The translations under genes were made by a program, and so were the position numbers. 48,661 nt of DNA from Bacteroidales bacterium UBA1309 (GTDB lineage: Bacteria; Bacteroidota; Bacteroidia; Bacteroidales; Dysgonomonadaceae), in NCBI GenBank assembly GCA_002307185.1, contig DBTT01000009.1:29698-78358 (forward strand). Direction: 5' to 3'. The notes beneath the pieces are model-generated. The model was not told the origin of the DNA, made no database searches, and saw nothing but the letters and a program-made list of their open reading frames with translations. The first letter of the stretch is position 1. The number at the start of each line of letters is the position of its first letter. Positions 1 through 8,055 of this stretch are shown piece after piece.

Positions 1-1416
1 GACTGGATGGAAATCGAAAAGCAACGTGGTATTTCGGTGGCTACATCGGTGATGGGCTTCGAGTACGGAGAGTATAAGATCAATATTCTCGACACTCCCG
101 GTCACCAGGATTTTGCGGAGGACACTTACCGCACGTTGACCGCCGTGGATAGCGTTATTATTGCTGTGGACGTGGCAAAAGGGGTGGAAGCTCAGACCCG
201 AAAGCTGATGGAAGTGTGCCGGATGCGCAACACGCCGGTGATGATTTTTGTGAACAAAATGGACCGCGACGGGAAAGATCCTTTCGATTTGCTGGACGAG
301 TTGGAGGAAGAATTGAAAATCCAAGTGCGGCCCCTAAGCTGGCCCATCGATGGAGGGCAACGCTTCCGCGGTGTTTACAATTTGTACGAAGAAAAACTCA
401 ACTTATACACCCCGAGCAAGCAAAAAGTAACCGAATCGGTTGAATTCAAGGATATCAACAGTCCCGAACTGGAAAACTATATCGAACCGAATCAAGCCCG
501 CAAGCTGCGTGAAGACATCGAATTGATTCAGGGCGTTTATTCTGAACTCGATTTGGAAGCCTACCTTGCCGGAAAAGTAGCTCCCGTATTTTTTGGCTCT
601 GCCTTGAATAATTTTGGAGTGAAAGAATTGCTCGATTGTTTTTGCCGGATTGCCCCATCGCCCCGTCCGGTGAATGCCGAGGAAAGGGAAGTGAAGCCGG
701 GGGAAGATGGTTTTTCGGGCTTCATCTTCAAGATTCATGCCAACATGGATCCCAACCACCGTTCGTGTATAGCTTTCGTGAAGATTTGTTCGGGGAAATT
801 TGAACGTAATGTCAATTACAAGCATATTCGATTGAACCGCCAGATGCGCTTTTCCGCGCCGACCGCTTTCATGGCTCAGCGGAAAGAGACAGTGGATGAA
901 GCTTATGCTGGTGACATTGTGGGTTTGCCCGACACTGGAAATTTCAAAATTGGAGACACGTTGACTTCCGGCGAGGACTTGCATTTCAAAGGATTGCCAA
1001 GTTTCTCTCCCGAGATGTTCAAATATATAGAAAATGCTGATCCATTGAAGACCAAGCAGCTGAATAAAGGTATCGACCAGTTGATGGACGAAGGGGTGGC
1101 ACAGTTGTTCACCAACCAGTTCAATGGGCGCAAGATAATCGGAACTGTGGGGCAACTCCAGTTTGAAGTGATCCAATACCGTTTGCTGCACGAATATGGT
1201 GCGCAATGTAAGTGGGAACCTATCAGCCTATACAAAGCTTGCTGGGTGGAAAGCGACAATGCCCAAGAACTGGAAAATTTCAAAAAACGAAAGTCGCAAT
1301 ACATGGCTTTGGACAAGGAGGGCAGGGATGTGTTTCTTGCCGATTCAAGCTACGTTCTGATGATGGCCCAGCAGGATTTCAAGGATATCAAGTTTCACTT
1401 TACATCGGAATTTTAA
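1..1416 (+). CDS. prfC: peptide chain release factor 3 (RF3), N-terminally truncated by window edge
   Basis: Translational GTPase that recycles RF1/RF2 from the ribosome after termination; it acts in the cytoplasm. The reading frame is open from base 1, so the in-frame ATG at 7 is internal (D-W-M-E-I-E-K-Q-R-G-I-S). Switch I (RGISV), switch II (DTPGHQDF) and the G4 motif (NKMD) are visible. The middle beta-barrel and C-terminal RF3 domain follow, ending in HFTSEF. About 471 residues are present against roughly 525 usual for RF3, so only the first 50-60 residues, including the P-loop, are missing, and this is due to the window edge. The next gene starts 9 bp downstream on the same strand, so the sugar kinase may be co-transcribed. 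RF3 identity rather than EF-G rests on the QRGISVATSVM region and the RF3-type C-terminus. Confidence 0.95.
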   Translation, partial: DWMEIEKQRGISVATSVMGFEYGEYKINILDTPGHQDFAEDTYRTLTAVDSVIIAVDVAKGVEAQTRKLMEVCRMRNTPVMIFVNKMDRDGKDPFDLLDELEEELKIQVRPLSWPIDGGQRFRGVYNLYEEKLNLYTPSKQKVTESVEFKDINSPELENYIEPNQARKLREDIELIQGVYSELDLEAYLAGKVAPVFFGSALNNFGVKELLDCFCRIAPSPRPVNAEEREVKPGEDGFSGFIFKIHANMDPNHRSCIAFVKICSGKFERNVNYKHIRLNRQMRFSAPTAFMAQRKETVDEAYAGDIVGLPDTGNFKIGDTLTSGEDLHFKGLPSFSPEMFKYIENADPLKTKQLNKGIDQLMDEGVAQLFTNQFNGRKIIGTVGQLQFEVIQYRLLHEYGAQCKWEPISLYKACWVESDNAQELENFKKRKSQYMALDKEGRDVFLADSSYVLMMAQQDFKDIKFHFTSEF

Positions 1417-1425
1417 GCCAAGCGG

Positions 1426-2172
1426 ATGGAGATTAAAATCAACGGGAAATACGCTTATTTGGAGGATTTTATAAAAAAGTTGTCCTCTATTTTCGAAACG
1501 GAAGGGAGGGTGGTGTATTCCGCAAGAAATCAGATTAGGGTTATCGAAGTGGATGGCTTGCTCCTGAATATCAAACGCTTTCATAAGCCTTTCATAGCCA
1601 ATGCCATCATCTATTCTTTCTTTCGCAAACCAAAAGCTTGCCGGGCGTATCACAATGCTTTGGAAGTGCTTGCGAGAGGCTTTAATACACCGGAGCCAGT
1701 CGCTTATGTTTTAGATAATGCTTCGGGCTTGCTGGGGCTTTCGTATTTCGTGAGCCTTCATCTGCCGGAAGGAAAAGAGATCCGCGATTATTATTTTACG
1801 AAAGGAGAAGGGGATGCCTCAGCCATTTTAAGGGAATTTTCTCGGTTTACATCCAGATTGCATGATGGCAAAATCATTCATTTAGATTATTCCCCAGGAA
1901 ATGTGCTTTATGAGAAGGACGGGGACAGATTCCGATTTTCGCTCGTGGATATCAACCGGATGGAGTTTCGGGAAGTAAACTTGGAAACTGGCTGCAAAAA
2001 CTTTTGCCGTTTGTTCGGTTGTGCTGAAGCAACGGAGATTATTGCCGAAGAATATGCCCGGCAGAGAGGTTTTGACAAGGCTCTGTGTACGGAACGGATG
2101 CTGTACTATCAGCGTCGGTTCAGGAAAAAAACGGAGAGGAAAGATCGCCTGAAGGAAAAAATGCGTCGATAA
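1426..2172 (+). CDS. WaaP/Kdo-kinase-like LPS core kinase
   Basis: Small protein-kinase-fold enzyme of the lipopolysaccharide kinase (WaaP/InaA/KdkA) group, which phosphorylates core sugars of LPS at the inner membrane face. The catalytic loop is seen as HLDYSPGN (H152, D154), followed by a DFG-equivalent VDINRM (D175). At 248 residues the length fits the family. The C-terminus is strongly basic (RRFRKKTERKDRLKEK), which may help it dock on membrane phosphate. It begins 9 bp after prfC and precedes a run of glycosyltransferases, consistent with LPS core assembly. The exact acceptor (Kdo or heptose) cannot be told from sequence. A general small-molecule kinase is possible but less likely in this context. 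Confidence 0.75.
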   Translation: MEIKINGKYAYLEDFIKKLSSIFETEGRVVYSARNQIRVIEVDGLLLNIKRFHKPFIANAIIYSFFRKPKACRAYHNALEVLARGFNTPEPVAYVLDNASGLLGLSYFVSLHLPEGKEIRDYYFTKGEGDASAILREFSRFTSRLHDGKIIHLDYSPGNVLYEKDGDRFRFSLVDINRMEFREVNLETGCKNFCRLFGCAEATEIIAEEYARQRGFDKALCTERMLYYQRRFRKKTERKDRLKEKMRR

Positions 2173-2285
2173 TGATGACGTATCCGTAGCTTTTTAAGAT
2201 TAAGAAGGACTATGAGCATAAGACAAGTAATAAAGCATAACATAGCGGATAATAATGTGTTTTGTGATAACATCAATAAAAAGTC

Positions 2286-3164
2286 ATGTTAGATAATATT
2301 TACAAATGCAAGCGAAATTCAGGCGAGTTCAAATTTACGATCCTTATCCCTTCCTGGAACAATTTGCCTTATCTGAAACTTTGTGTCAATAGCATCTTGC
2401 AACACTCCTATTTCAAACATCAATTGCTTGTAATAGTGAATGAGGGAAATGATGGAACACTTGAATGGGTGAAATCGCAGAGCGGCATCGATTACATATA
2501 TTCAGAACAAAATATCGGTATTTGCTATGCTTTGAACTGTTGCCGTAAACTGATTGACGCCGAATATGTTGTGTACGCAAATGATGACATGTTCTTTCTT
2601 CCAGATTGGGACAAAGCCTTGTCTGACGAGATAACGAAAATAGGGCATAAGTTATTTATGCTTTCTGCAACAATGATTGAGCCAGCAGGCAACAATGTTG
2701 CAACAGTTGCGGCTGACTATGGCACGTGCATTGAGAACTTTCGAGAACAAGATTTGATTGCTGAATATAAATCTCTTTGCAGAAACGATTGGAGCGGTAG
2801 TTGCTGGCCTCCAAATGTAATGCATATTGATTGTTGGGATATTATTGGCGGAATGAGTGTTGAGTTTAGTCCCGGGATGTATTCAGATCCAGACTTAGCC
2901 AGAAAACTTTGGGAAATAGGAGTCAGGACATTCAAGGGGAAAGGAGATAGCCTGGTATATCATTTTGGGCAACGATCTACCAAACGGATAAGGAAGAATA
3001 AGGGGGCTAAAACATTTACCCTCAAATGGGGAATTTCAGCAAGGACTTTTATGAAATCTTATCTATGTATAGGATCGGATGCGGTCAACACACTTCCTGA
3101 CTATACCCTTGCCTCAAAATCCAAAGCCAACCAATTGATAAAGAGAATTAAATCTTGCTTTTAG
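2286..3164 (+). CDS. family 2 glycosyltransferase (GT-A fold)
   Basis: Predicted cytoplasmic sugar transferase for a surface glycan. The N-terminal GT-A domain starts with FTILIPSWNN near residue 17, followed by the acceptor-side helix (LPYLKLCVNSIL). A DxD-type metal/nucleotide-sugar site is seen as YANDDMFF near residue 100. The C-terminal part contains WGISARTFMKSYL and a basic tail. At 292 residues it is a single-domain GT2. No transmembrane segment is evident. It lies 113 bp after the WaaP-like kinase and 69 bp before a GT4 gene on the same strand, so the three may form one transcription unit. Donor and acceptor sugars are unknown. Confidence 0.8.
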   Translation: MLDNIYKCKRNSGEFKFTILIPSWNNLPYLKLCVNSILQHSYFKHQLLVIVNEGNDGTLEWVKSQSGIDYIYSEQNIGICYALNCCRKLIDAEYVVYANDDMFFLPDWDKALSDEITKIGHKLFMLSATMIEPAGNNVATVAADYGTCIENFREQDLIAEYKSLCRNDWSGSCWPPNVMHIDCWDIIGGMSVEFSPGMYSDPDLARKLWEIGVRTFKGKGDSLVYHFGQRSTKRIRKNKGAKTFTLKWGISARTFMKSYLCIGSDAVNTLPDYTLASKSKANQLIKRIKSCF

Positions 3165-3233
3165 CGAGTGCATGTCAGAGAATATCTTCTGCTAAATCTG
3201 AAGAAATAACAAAAAATATTTAATAAGTTCTGT

Positions 3234-4361
3234 ATGAAAATAGGATTTGATGCCAAACGAGCAGTGCAGAACAACACTGGTTTAGGGAATTACAGTCGCT
3301 ATATGGTGGAGATCTTGTCGGGACTCGATCTCCACCATTCTTACATTTTATTCGCACCTAAAAAAAAGGAGAATGCCCAGTTGGCCAAGATTCGGCTTCG
3401 GCCTTCTGTTTCTTTTATTTTCCCCACGAAACTATTATTCAAAATTTTGCCATCATTCTGGCGTATGTTTTGGATCAAATCAGATCTGAAAAAAGAAAAG
3501 ATAGATATCTATCATGGTTTGAGCAATGAACTACCTGTCGGTATCAGGAAAACGGGAGTGAAATCGATTGTTACCATCCACGATCTGATTTTTTTGCGTT
3601 ATCCACACTATTATAAACCCGTGGATAGGTTTATTTATCGTCTAAAATTTCAACATGCATGCCGCAGGGCAGATAAGATAGTAGCGATCAGTGAATGTAC
3701 GAAGCGCGATATCATTTCTTTTTTTAATATCCCTGAAGAAAAAATTCAAGTGATCTATCAGGGATGCCATCCCGTTTTCCACGAAAAAGTTACATCCGAG
3801 AGGAAACATGCCGTTGCGGATAAGTACGGGCTTCCTCCCCATTTCCTATTATATGTTGGAAGTATAGAACCACGCAAAAATCTGCTATTGGCAGTCAAAG
3901 CGTTGAGGTTGGTGTCACCTGAGATTCATTTGGTGGCTATTGGTAAATGGACACCTTACCAAGCGACAGTAGAAGAATTTGCATCCAGCCATGGCTTGTC
4001 TGCGCGGCTCCATATTTTTAACGGGATCACGTTCGAAGAATTACCTGCATTTTATGCTCTGTCAAAGATTTTTGTTTATCCATCTATTTTTGAAGGATTT
4101 GGCATCCCTATCGTGGAGGCTCTTTCGCAAGGAATTCCTGTAATTGCAACCACAGGCTCATGCCTCGAAGAAGCTGGTGGCCCAAGCTCTATTTATGTGG
4201 ATCCTTTTGAGGAAAAGGCACTTGCCGACCATATTGAAGACCTTTGGAATAATCCAAAACGAATTGCCGAGATGTCGCTTGCCGGCAAAGAATTTGTCAG
4301 GAATTTCGATGAAAGAGCTATTGCGCAGGAATTAATCGCACTCTACATCTCTACCCTTTAA
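3234..4361 (+). CDS. family 4 glycosyltransferase (GT-B fold)
   Basis: Retaining GT4-type transferase, resembling mannosyltransferases of O-antigen and core loci. The N-terminal Rossmann domain begins MKIGFDAKRAVQNNTGLGNY with the glycine-rich GLGNYSRYM loop. The C-terminal domain contains VGSIEPRKNL near residue 206 and the nucleotide-sugar EX7E region (PSIFEGFGIPIVEALSQG). These two motifs define the family well; substrate is not predictable. Its 3' end overlaps the 3' end of the convergent GT2 gene on the opposite strand by 30 bp, and both C-termini look authentic. There is no signal peptide or membrane span. Confidence 0.85.
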   Translation: MKIGFDAKRAVQNNTGLGNYSRYMVEILSGLDLHHSYILFAPKKKENAQLAKIRLRPSVSFIFPTKLLFKILPSFWRMFWIKSDLKKEKIDIYHGLSNELPVGIRKTGVKSIVTIHDLIFLRYPHYYKPVDRFIYRLKFQHACRRADKIVAISECTKRDIISFFNIPEEKIQVIYQGCHPVFHEKVTSERKHAVADKYGLPPHFLLYVGSIEPRKNLLLAVKALRLVSPEIHLVAIGKWTPYQATVEEFASSHGLSARLHIFNGITFEELPAFYALSKIFVYPSIFEGFGIPIVEALSQGIPVIATTGSCLEEAGGPSSIYVDPFEEKALADHIEDLWNNPKRIAEMSLAGKEFVRNFDERAIAQELIALYISTL

Positions 4362-5096
4362 TTCGCGTAATTTTCCATACTTAACCAACACGGCGATAGC
4401 CCCTAGTTTCGACAGAAGATACCCTTCGTAGCCGTCCAATATGCCTAACTGGAAGAGATAGCCTTTTATAAAATAGAAAATACTACTTAGTAGAACCATA
4501 AAGATCGCTTTTTCTTTTCCAGACAGCAAGTACATGCCTGCTGATTTTGTTGTATAATAGTTGGATTTCTGGAGATAGTCATCCAAATCACGATACGTGT
4601 AGTGGTATATATTCTTTTTGATGGAGCCAATTTTCTCAGAAGTGACAAATTTTTCATGCACTTGGTTCTCGTTGTATTTCCCCATGCCTTTTCTAAAAAG
4701 CCGAACTCGATAAAATCCGCTCCAACCGCCGTGTCTGATTTTTTTCCCAAAGCTAATAGTTAGGAATCTTAGCTTGTAGACATTGAAAGGAGTGTGCTCC
4801 TGCACGATGATCTCATTTATCTCTTTTTTCAATGAAGGTGAAATTTCCTCATCCGCATCAATCAGTAGAATCCATTTACCATTGCATTTTTCTATGACTG
4901 AATTTTTTTGGGCCCCGAAACCTTTCCAGTCTTCGACAAAGAAACGGGCTCCAAATGAATGTGCTATTTCTGGAGTTCTGTCAATGCTTCCACTGTCCAC
5001 GATGATGATCTCATCCGCTATATCTTTGATTGCCATTAATGTTCTTGGCAAATCTTTTTCTTCATTTCTCGTGATAATCCCAACAGATAGATTCAT
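4332..5096 (-). CDS. WaaE/KdtX-like family 2 glycosyltransferase
   Basis: GT2 enzyme resembling the LPS core beta-1,4-glucosyltransferase group (WaaE/KdtX), acting at the cytoplasmic face of the inner membrane. It starts MNLSVGIITRNEEKDLPRTL. The nucleotide-binding strand IIIVDSGSIDRT and the DxD motif LIDADEE are visible. A central Trp/Arg-rich stretch (RHGGWSGFYRVRLFRKG) and the VHEKF motif are typical of this subgroup. A hydrophobic stretch near residue 205 (MVLLSSIFYFIKGYLF) may anchor it at the membrane. The last 30 bp overlap the convergent GT4 gene. A -7 element for this strand lies 26 bp upstream of the start. Confidence 0.82.
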   Translation of the reverse strand: MNLSVGIITRNEEKDLPRTLMAIKDIADEIIIVDSGSIDRTPEIAHSFGARFFVEDWKGFGAQKNSVIEKCNGKWILLIDADEEISPSLKKEINEIIVQEHTPFNVYKLRFLTISFGKKIRHGGWSGFYRVRLFRKGMGKYNENQVHEKFVTSEKIGSIKKNIYHYTYRDLDDYLQKSNYYTTKSAGMYLLSGKEKAIFMVLLSSIFYFIKGYLFQLGILDGYEGYLLSKLGAIAVLVKYGKLRELKGRDVECD

Positions 5097-5121
5097 CGCT
5101 TTTATATAGTTTTATAGTTCA

Positions 5122-5129
5122 CAAAAATA
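5122..5129 (-). promoter_or_regulatory. putative -7 promoter element for the WaaE-like GT2 gene
   Basis: Reverse-strand TATTTTTG matches the Bacteroidetes TAnnTTTG element and lies 26 bp before the ATG at 5096. No clear -33 TTTG is seen. It sits only 20 bp from the opposite-strand element at 5150, so the two divergent promoters would compete for polymerase. Confidence 0.45.
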
Positions 5130-5149
5130 GTATTTTTTGAGAAAATTCA

Positions 5150-5157
5150 TATTTTTG
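5150..5157 (+). promoter_or_regulatory. putative -7 promoter element for the polysaccharide deacetylase gene
   Basis: TATTTTTG matches TAnnTTTG and lies 26 bp ahead of the ATG at 5183, giving a short leader. It faces away from the element at 5122-5129. A -33 box is not evident. Confidence 0.45.
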
Positions 5158-5182
5158 CGATCAGAATATATTAATTGTATTT

Positions 5183-5896
5183 ATGTTGAACCTATTACGC
5201 TTCTTCCAACCGGAAAATAAGTGCGCAATATTGATGTATCATCATGTTGGCCCAGTCACAGACGAAAATGAACGAAAATACTTTGTGTCTTCAGAAATAT
5301 TTCAACAGCAGTTGAAATTTCTGAAAGAGAACAAATTCTACGCCTTAAAGTTGGAAGAATTGGAAGATGCTTTTTTATATGGAAAGAAATTACCCGAAAA
5401 TTCAGTGTTAATCACGTTGGACGATGGTTGGCTTGACAATTACCAATACGCATATTCCATTGCCAAAGAAAATAATATTCCTATTACCATTTTTCTTAGC
5501 ACGGCACTTATTGGCAAAGACAATGAATTGCTTACCTGGGATCATGTGCGCGAAATGCACGGGAGTGGGATTGTCAGCTTTTCTTCGCACGGCGCCCACC
5601 ACAAGAGGCTTAGAGATCTTTCCGATGAAGATGTGTTTTCTGAACTTGCCGATAGCAAACAGGCTTTGGAGGCTTTCTTCGCAAAGCCAGTCGTTAGTTT
5701 CTGTTATCCTTTTGGAGCTTTCGACAAGAGGGTGAGGAGGTTGGTTCTTAACGCTGGCTACCAATTGGATTTTGGAACTCGTAAAGGGATTAACTCTTGG
5801 CCATGGAAAGGCTCTCGCCCGTTGTTGCGGGCTCATGTTTACAATGGGGAATCGCTTACTGATTATGCAAACGAGCTAACAAAGGGGAGGAAATAA
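5183..5896 (+). CDS. NodB-homology polysaccharide deacetylase (CE4-like)
   Basis: Metal-dependent carbohydrate de-N-acetylase of the NodB/CE4 fold. Visible motifs are LMYHHV near the N-terminus, motif 1 TLDDG (D80, D81; Leu replaces the common Phe), motif 2 SHGAHH with H136 and H140 as likely metal ligands, and motif 3 FCYPFG. There is no signal peptide or anchor and the protein is short (237 residues), so it probably acts in the cytoplasm on a nucleotide-linked or lipid-linked intermediate rather than on the wall. Its placement among glycosyltransferases suggests it deacetylates an amino sugar of LPS core or another surface glycan (inference). Substrate is unknown. Confidence 0.8.
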   Translation: MLNLLRFFQPENKCAILMYHHVGPVTDENERKYFVSSEIFQQQLKFLKENKFYALKLEELEDAFLYGKKLPENSVLITLDDGWLDNYQYAYSIAKENNIPITIFLSTALIGKDNELLTWDHVREMHGSGIVSFSSHGAHHKRLRDLSDEDVFSELADSKQALEAFFAKPVVSFCYPFGAFDKRVRRLVLNAGYQLDFGTRKGINSWPWKGSRPLLRAHVYNGESLTDYANELTKGRK

Positions 5897-5956
5897 TCAG
5901 GGTATTCGTAGAAAAAATGAGAGGTAGGCTTGTTCTCGATATTATTACTTCTCATT

Positions 5957-6742
5957 TCATTTGAAATTACGCAGTTCCCTGTCATAATCTTTTTCACTCA
6001 AGTTAGCCTCGATGATTTTCGCAATGGTTATATATTTGTAGAAAGCTCCATTGGCCGCGGATATAAATCCAACTTTACCATCCTTAAACCCACCTTTTAT
6101 GACATAAGATTGAAAAAAGCGAAAGGGCGGGCGTAATAATAGCGACCACAATCCATATTTTTTGCCTTTTCTTCGTGTAATTTCAAAGTCAGTATATGTG
6201 TTTAGCTTATCCACGATGACGCGAATGGGACTGTTTGAAAGGTGTATAAGCGCTAAGTCTCGTCTGTTTCGAGGGATGGAGGTGATCTCCCCATTCACTG
6301 ATGGCTCACTGTGTACTGTTGGTGGCCAGTTCGATTCATTTTTCTTGAAGAAACGTAGAATATAGTCGGGATACACATCATGAAGAAAATGACCCAGAAG
6401 ATAGTTCTTCCGATTCAGGCGAATCCCATTGTACCGATCATTTTCGGAAATGAAGTCATACAAGTATGTTCTCAAGGCCTGCGGTACGACTTCGTCGGAA
6501 TCGACGACCAATATCCATTCGTGGCTTGCATTTGAAATGGCAAAATTGCGGGCTGGCTCGGGAATCCCCCCTGAATAATCGCAATAGACTACCTTGCAAT
6601 TGTAATTCGATATAATTTGGGTCGTAGAATCTGTGCTGTTCATGTCACAAACGACTATCTCATCAAACGACTTTACTGAATCTAAAACCTTCTCAAGGTG
6701 TTCTTCTGAATTGTATGTATGGATTACTACGGAAATTCCCAT
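5957..6742 (-). CDS. WaaE-like family 2 glycosyltransferase
   Basis: Second GT2 of the LPS-core beta-glucosyltransferase type. It starts MGISVVIHTYNSEEHLEKVL, continues with IVVCDMNSTDST and carries the DxD-like motif LVVDSDEVV. A later region reads YPDYILRFFKKN and TVHSEPSV, equivalent to the VHE region of its paralogue at 4332-5096. Near residue 210 the stretch RPPFRFFQSYVIKGGFKDG matches the membrane-proximal tail of this subgroup. At 261 residues it is full length. The two WaaE-like genes are clearly divergent rather than recent duplicates. The 3' end faces the deacetylase gene across about 60 bp. Confidence 0.8.
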   Translation of the reverse strand: MGISVVIHTYNSEEHLEKVLDSVKSFDEIVVCDMNSTDSTTQIISNYNCKVVYCDYSGGIPEPARNFAISNASHEWILVVDSDEVVPQALRTYLYDFISENDRYNGIRLNRKNYLLGHFLHDVYPDYILRFFKKNESNWPPTVHSEPSVNGEITSIPRNRRDLALIHLSNSPIRVIVDKLNTYTDFEITRRKGKKYGLWSLLLRPPFRFFQSYVIKGGFKDGKVGFISAANGAFYKYITIAKIIEANLSEKDYDRELRNFK

Positions 6743-6859
6743 ATCGTTACGTTATAATGCTAAAACTGGGAATATGCCTTCTTATTGCATAAATAGATAA
6801 ATATTTTTTTAATTCATTTCCAATGGTTTCTAATTTGTTTAAATGATTGAAAAAAAAGC

Positions 6860-7933
6860 TTATACTCCGGATATTACGTTTTGATAAACGTTCAGATATT
6901 CTTTAGCTGCTTTTTTCCAGGAGAATAGAGAGGCTCGTTCCTTCATTTTTTGTTCCATCTCTTCCTCGTTTTGAGAAAAATGATGCAACCCTTCCATGAG
7001 CTTATCATGCATGTGTTCGGGGTCGAAATTTTCGAAATAGTAGGCGTCTTGCCCTCCTATTTCAGGAATACAAGTTGCCGTTGACAGGAATACAGGTTTT
7101 CCAAAATGCATGGCTTCGATGATCGGCAATCCAAACCCTTCTTCTGTCGATGGAAACAAGAAAGCTGAGGCATGGCTCATGTAGTACTGTTTGCCCTGCT
7201 CGCTGACAATTCCGGTAAGGAACACTCGGTCTTTCAAGTTGTAATTTTCAATCAAATTTTTTATTTTCAATGCGTAATCACTTTTGTTTTGACCCGAAAT
7301 GATTAGATTGAAATCTTTGTTGATCCGCATCATTTGAATCAAGGAATGAAAGTTTTTCCGTTCCTGGAAGTCCCCGATGGCATACAAAAAAGGTGATTTG
7401 GCTGCTTCAATGGCTTGGTAGGAGGATGTGCCGAGCAGGGAGCTGATGGGATTTCCATTGTAAATGACAGATTCCATGACGCCGGAGGGAATTTCGAAAG
7501 CCTGATGGGTTTCTTGTTGAACAAATTTGGAAATATAAGTGATTGCCTTTGCCCGCTTGATTTTTTCGAGTAATCTTAGTTCGCCTTTTCCGTTTAGGCC
7601 TATCACGTCATGTATGGTAAGCACATAATTCAAATCATGGTAAGGCTCGATTTTCGTGTTTTGATTTAGGGAATGCCAGATGTCAGCGCGTTTGCGTATG
7701 CGGAAGAGAGGTTTCCGATGTAGGCCATAATATTTATGGAAAAGCATCAACGGAGAGTCGAAATGGGTCATCAGAGATCGGTCGGACATATTTGCCATCA
7801 GGCGGAAATCTGTATTTGTAGCCGACAATGCCTTTAATAATTCGAAATTGAATACGCCCAAACCCTTGTTCCTGTTTTGTATGTTGTGTGCTTCCAGGAA
7901 GATGAGCGGTAGTCTTTGATCTGTTAATCTCAT
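6860..7933 (-). CDS. family 4 glycosyltransferase (GT-B fold)
   Basis: Retaining GT-B glycosyltransferase for a surface glycan. I place the start at 7933 (MRLTDQRLPLIFLEAHNIQN) rather than the longer frame from 7969, because a good -7 promoter element lies at 7967-7974 inside the longer version. The N-terminal domain has NKGLGVFNFELLKAL. The C-terminal nucleotide-sugar domain has AIGDFQERKNFHSL and the EX7E region PSTEEGFGLPIIEAMHFGKP. This gives 357 residues. It is divergent from the GT9 gene with about 120 bp between the chosen starts. Donor sugar cannot be inferred. Confidence 0.82.
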   Translation of the reverse strand: MRLTDQRLPLIFLEAHNIQNRNKGLGVFNFELLKALSATNTDFRLMANMSDRSLMTHFDSPLMLFHKYYGLHRKPLFRIRKRADIWHSLNQNTKIEPYHDLNYVLTIHDVIGLNGKGELRLLEKIKRAKAITYISKFVQQETHQAFEIPSGVMESVIYNGNPISSLLGTSSYQAIEAAKSPFLYAIGDFQERKNFHSLIQMMRINKDFNLIISGQNKSDYALKIKNLIENYNLKDRVFLTGIVSEQGKQYYMSHASAFLFPSTEEGFGLPIIEAMHFGKPVFLSTATCIPEIGGQDAYYFENFDPEHMHDKLMEGLHHFSQNEEEMEQKMKERASLFSWKKAAKEYLNVYQNVISGV

Positions 7934-7966
7934 ATTTTGTTTATAAAGAAAAATTCTAAAGCTAAC

Positions 7967-7974
7967 CAAAAGTA
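7967..7974 (-). promoter_or_regulatory. putative -7 promoter element for the minus-strand GT4 gene
   Basis: Reverse-strand TACTTTTG matches TAnnTTTG and sits 33 bp upstream of the ATG at 7933. Its position supports the shorter start of that gene. It lies back to back with the plus-strand element at 8008. Confidence 0.5.
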
Positions 7975-8007
7975 CGAAAAAAGTATCTGCACGTGCTTTA
8001 TTTATTC

Positions 8008-8015
8008 TATTTTTG
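8008..8015 (+). promoter_or_regulatory. putative -7 promoter element for the GT9 gene
   Basis: TATTTTTG matches TAnnTTTG and lies 40 bp ahead of the ATG at 8056. It falls inside the longest possible frame (from 7993), which argues for the start at 8056. Confidence 0.5.
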
Positions 8016-8055
8016 CGTTGGAAAATTTACAATAAAAGCTTTTATTATTCCAGTC

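Noticed and set aside
403..1206. 267-codon minus-strand frame
   Set aside because: Antisense to prfC; no domain seen.
2212..2292. 26-codon frame overlapping the start of the GT2 gene at 2286
   Set aside because: Coupled-looking overlap, but no family, ribosome binding site or conservation can be shown.
5915..5957. 8-bp inverted repeat AAATGAGA / TCTCATTT between the deacetylase and GT2 genes
   Set aside because: Loop of 27 bases and weak A/T stem; not convincing as a terminator.
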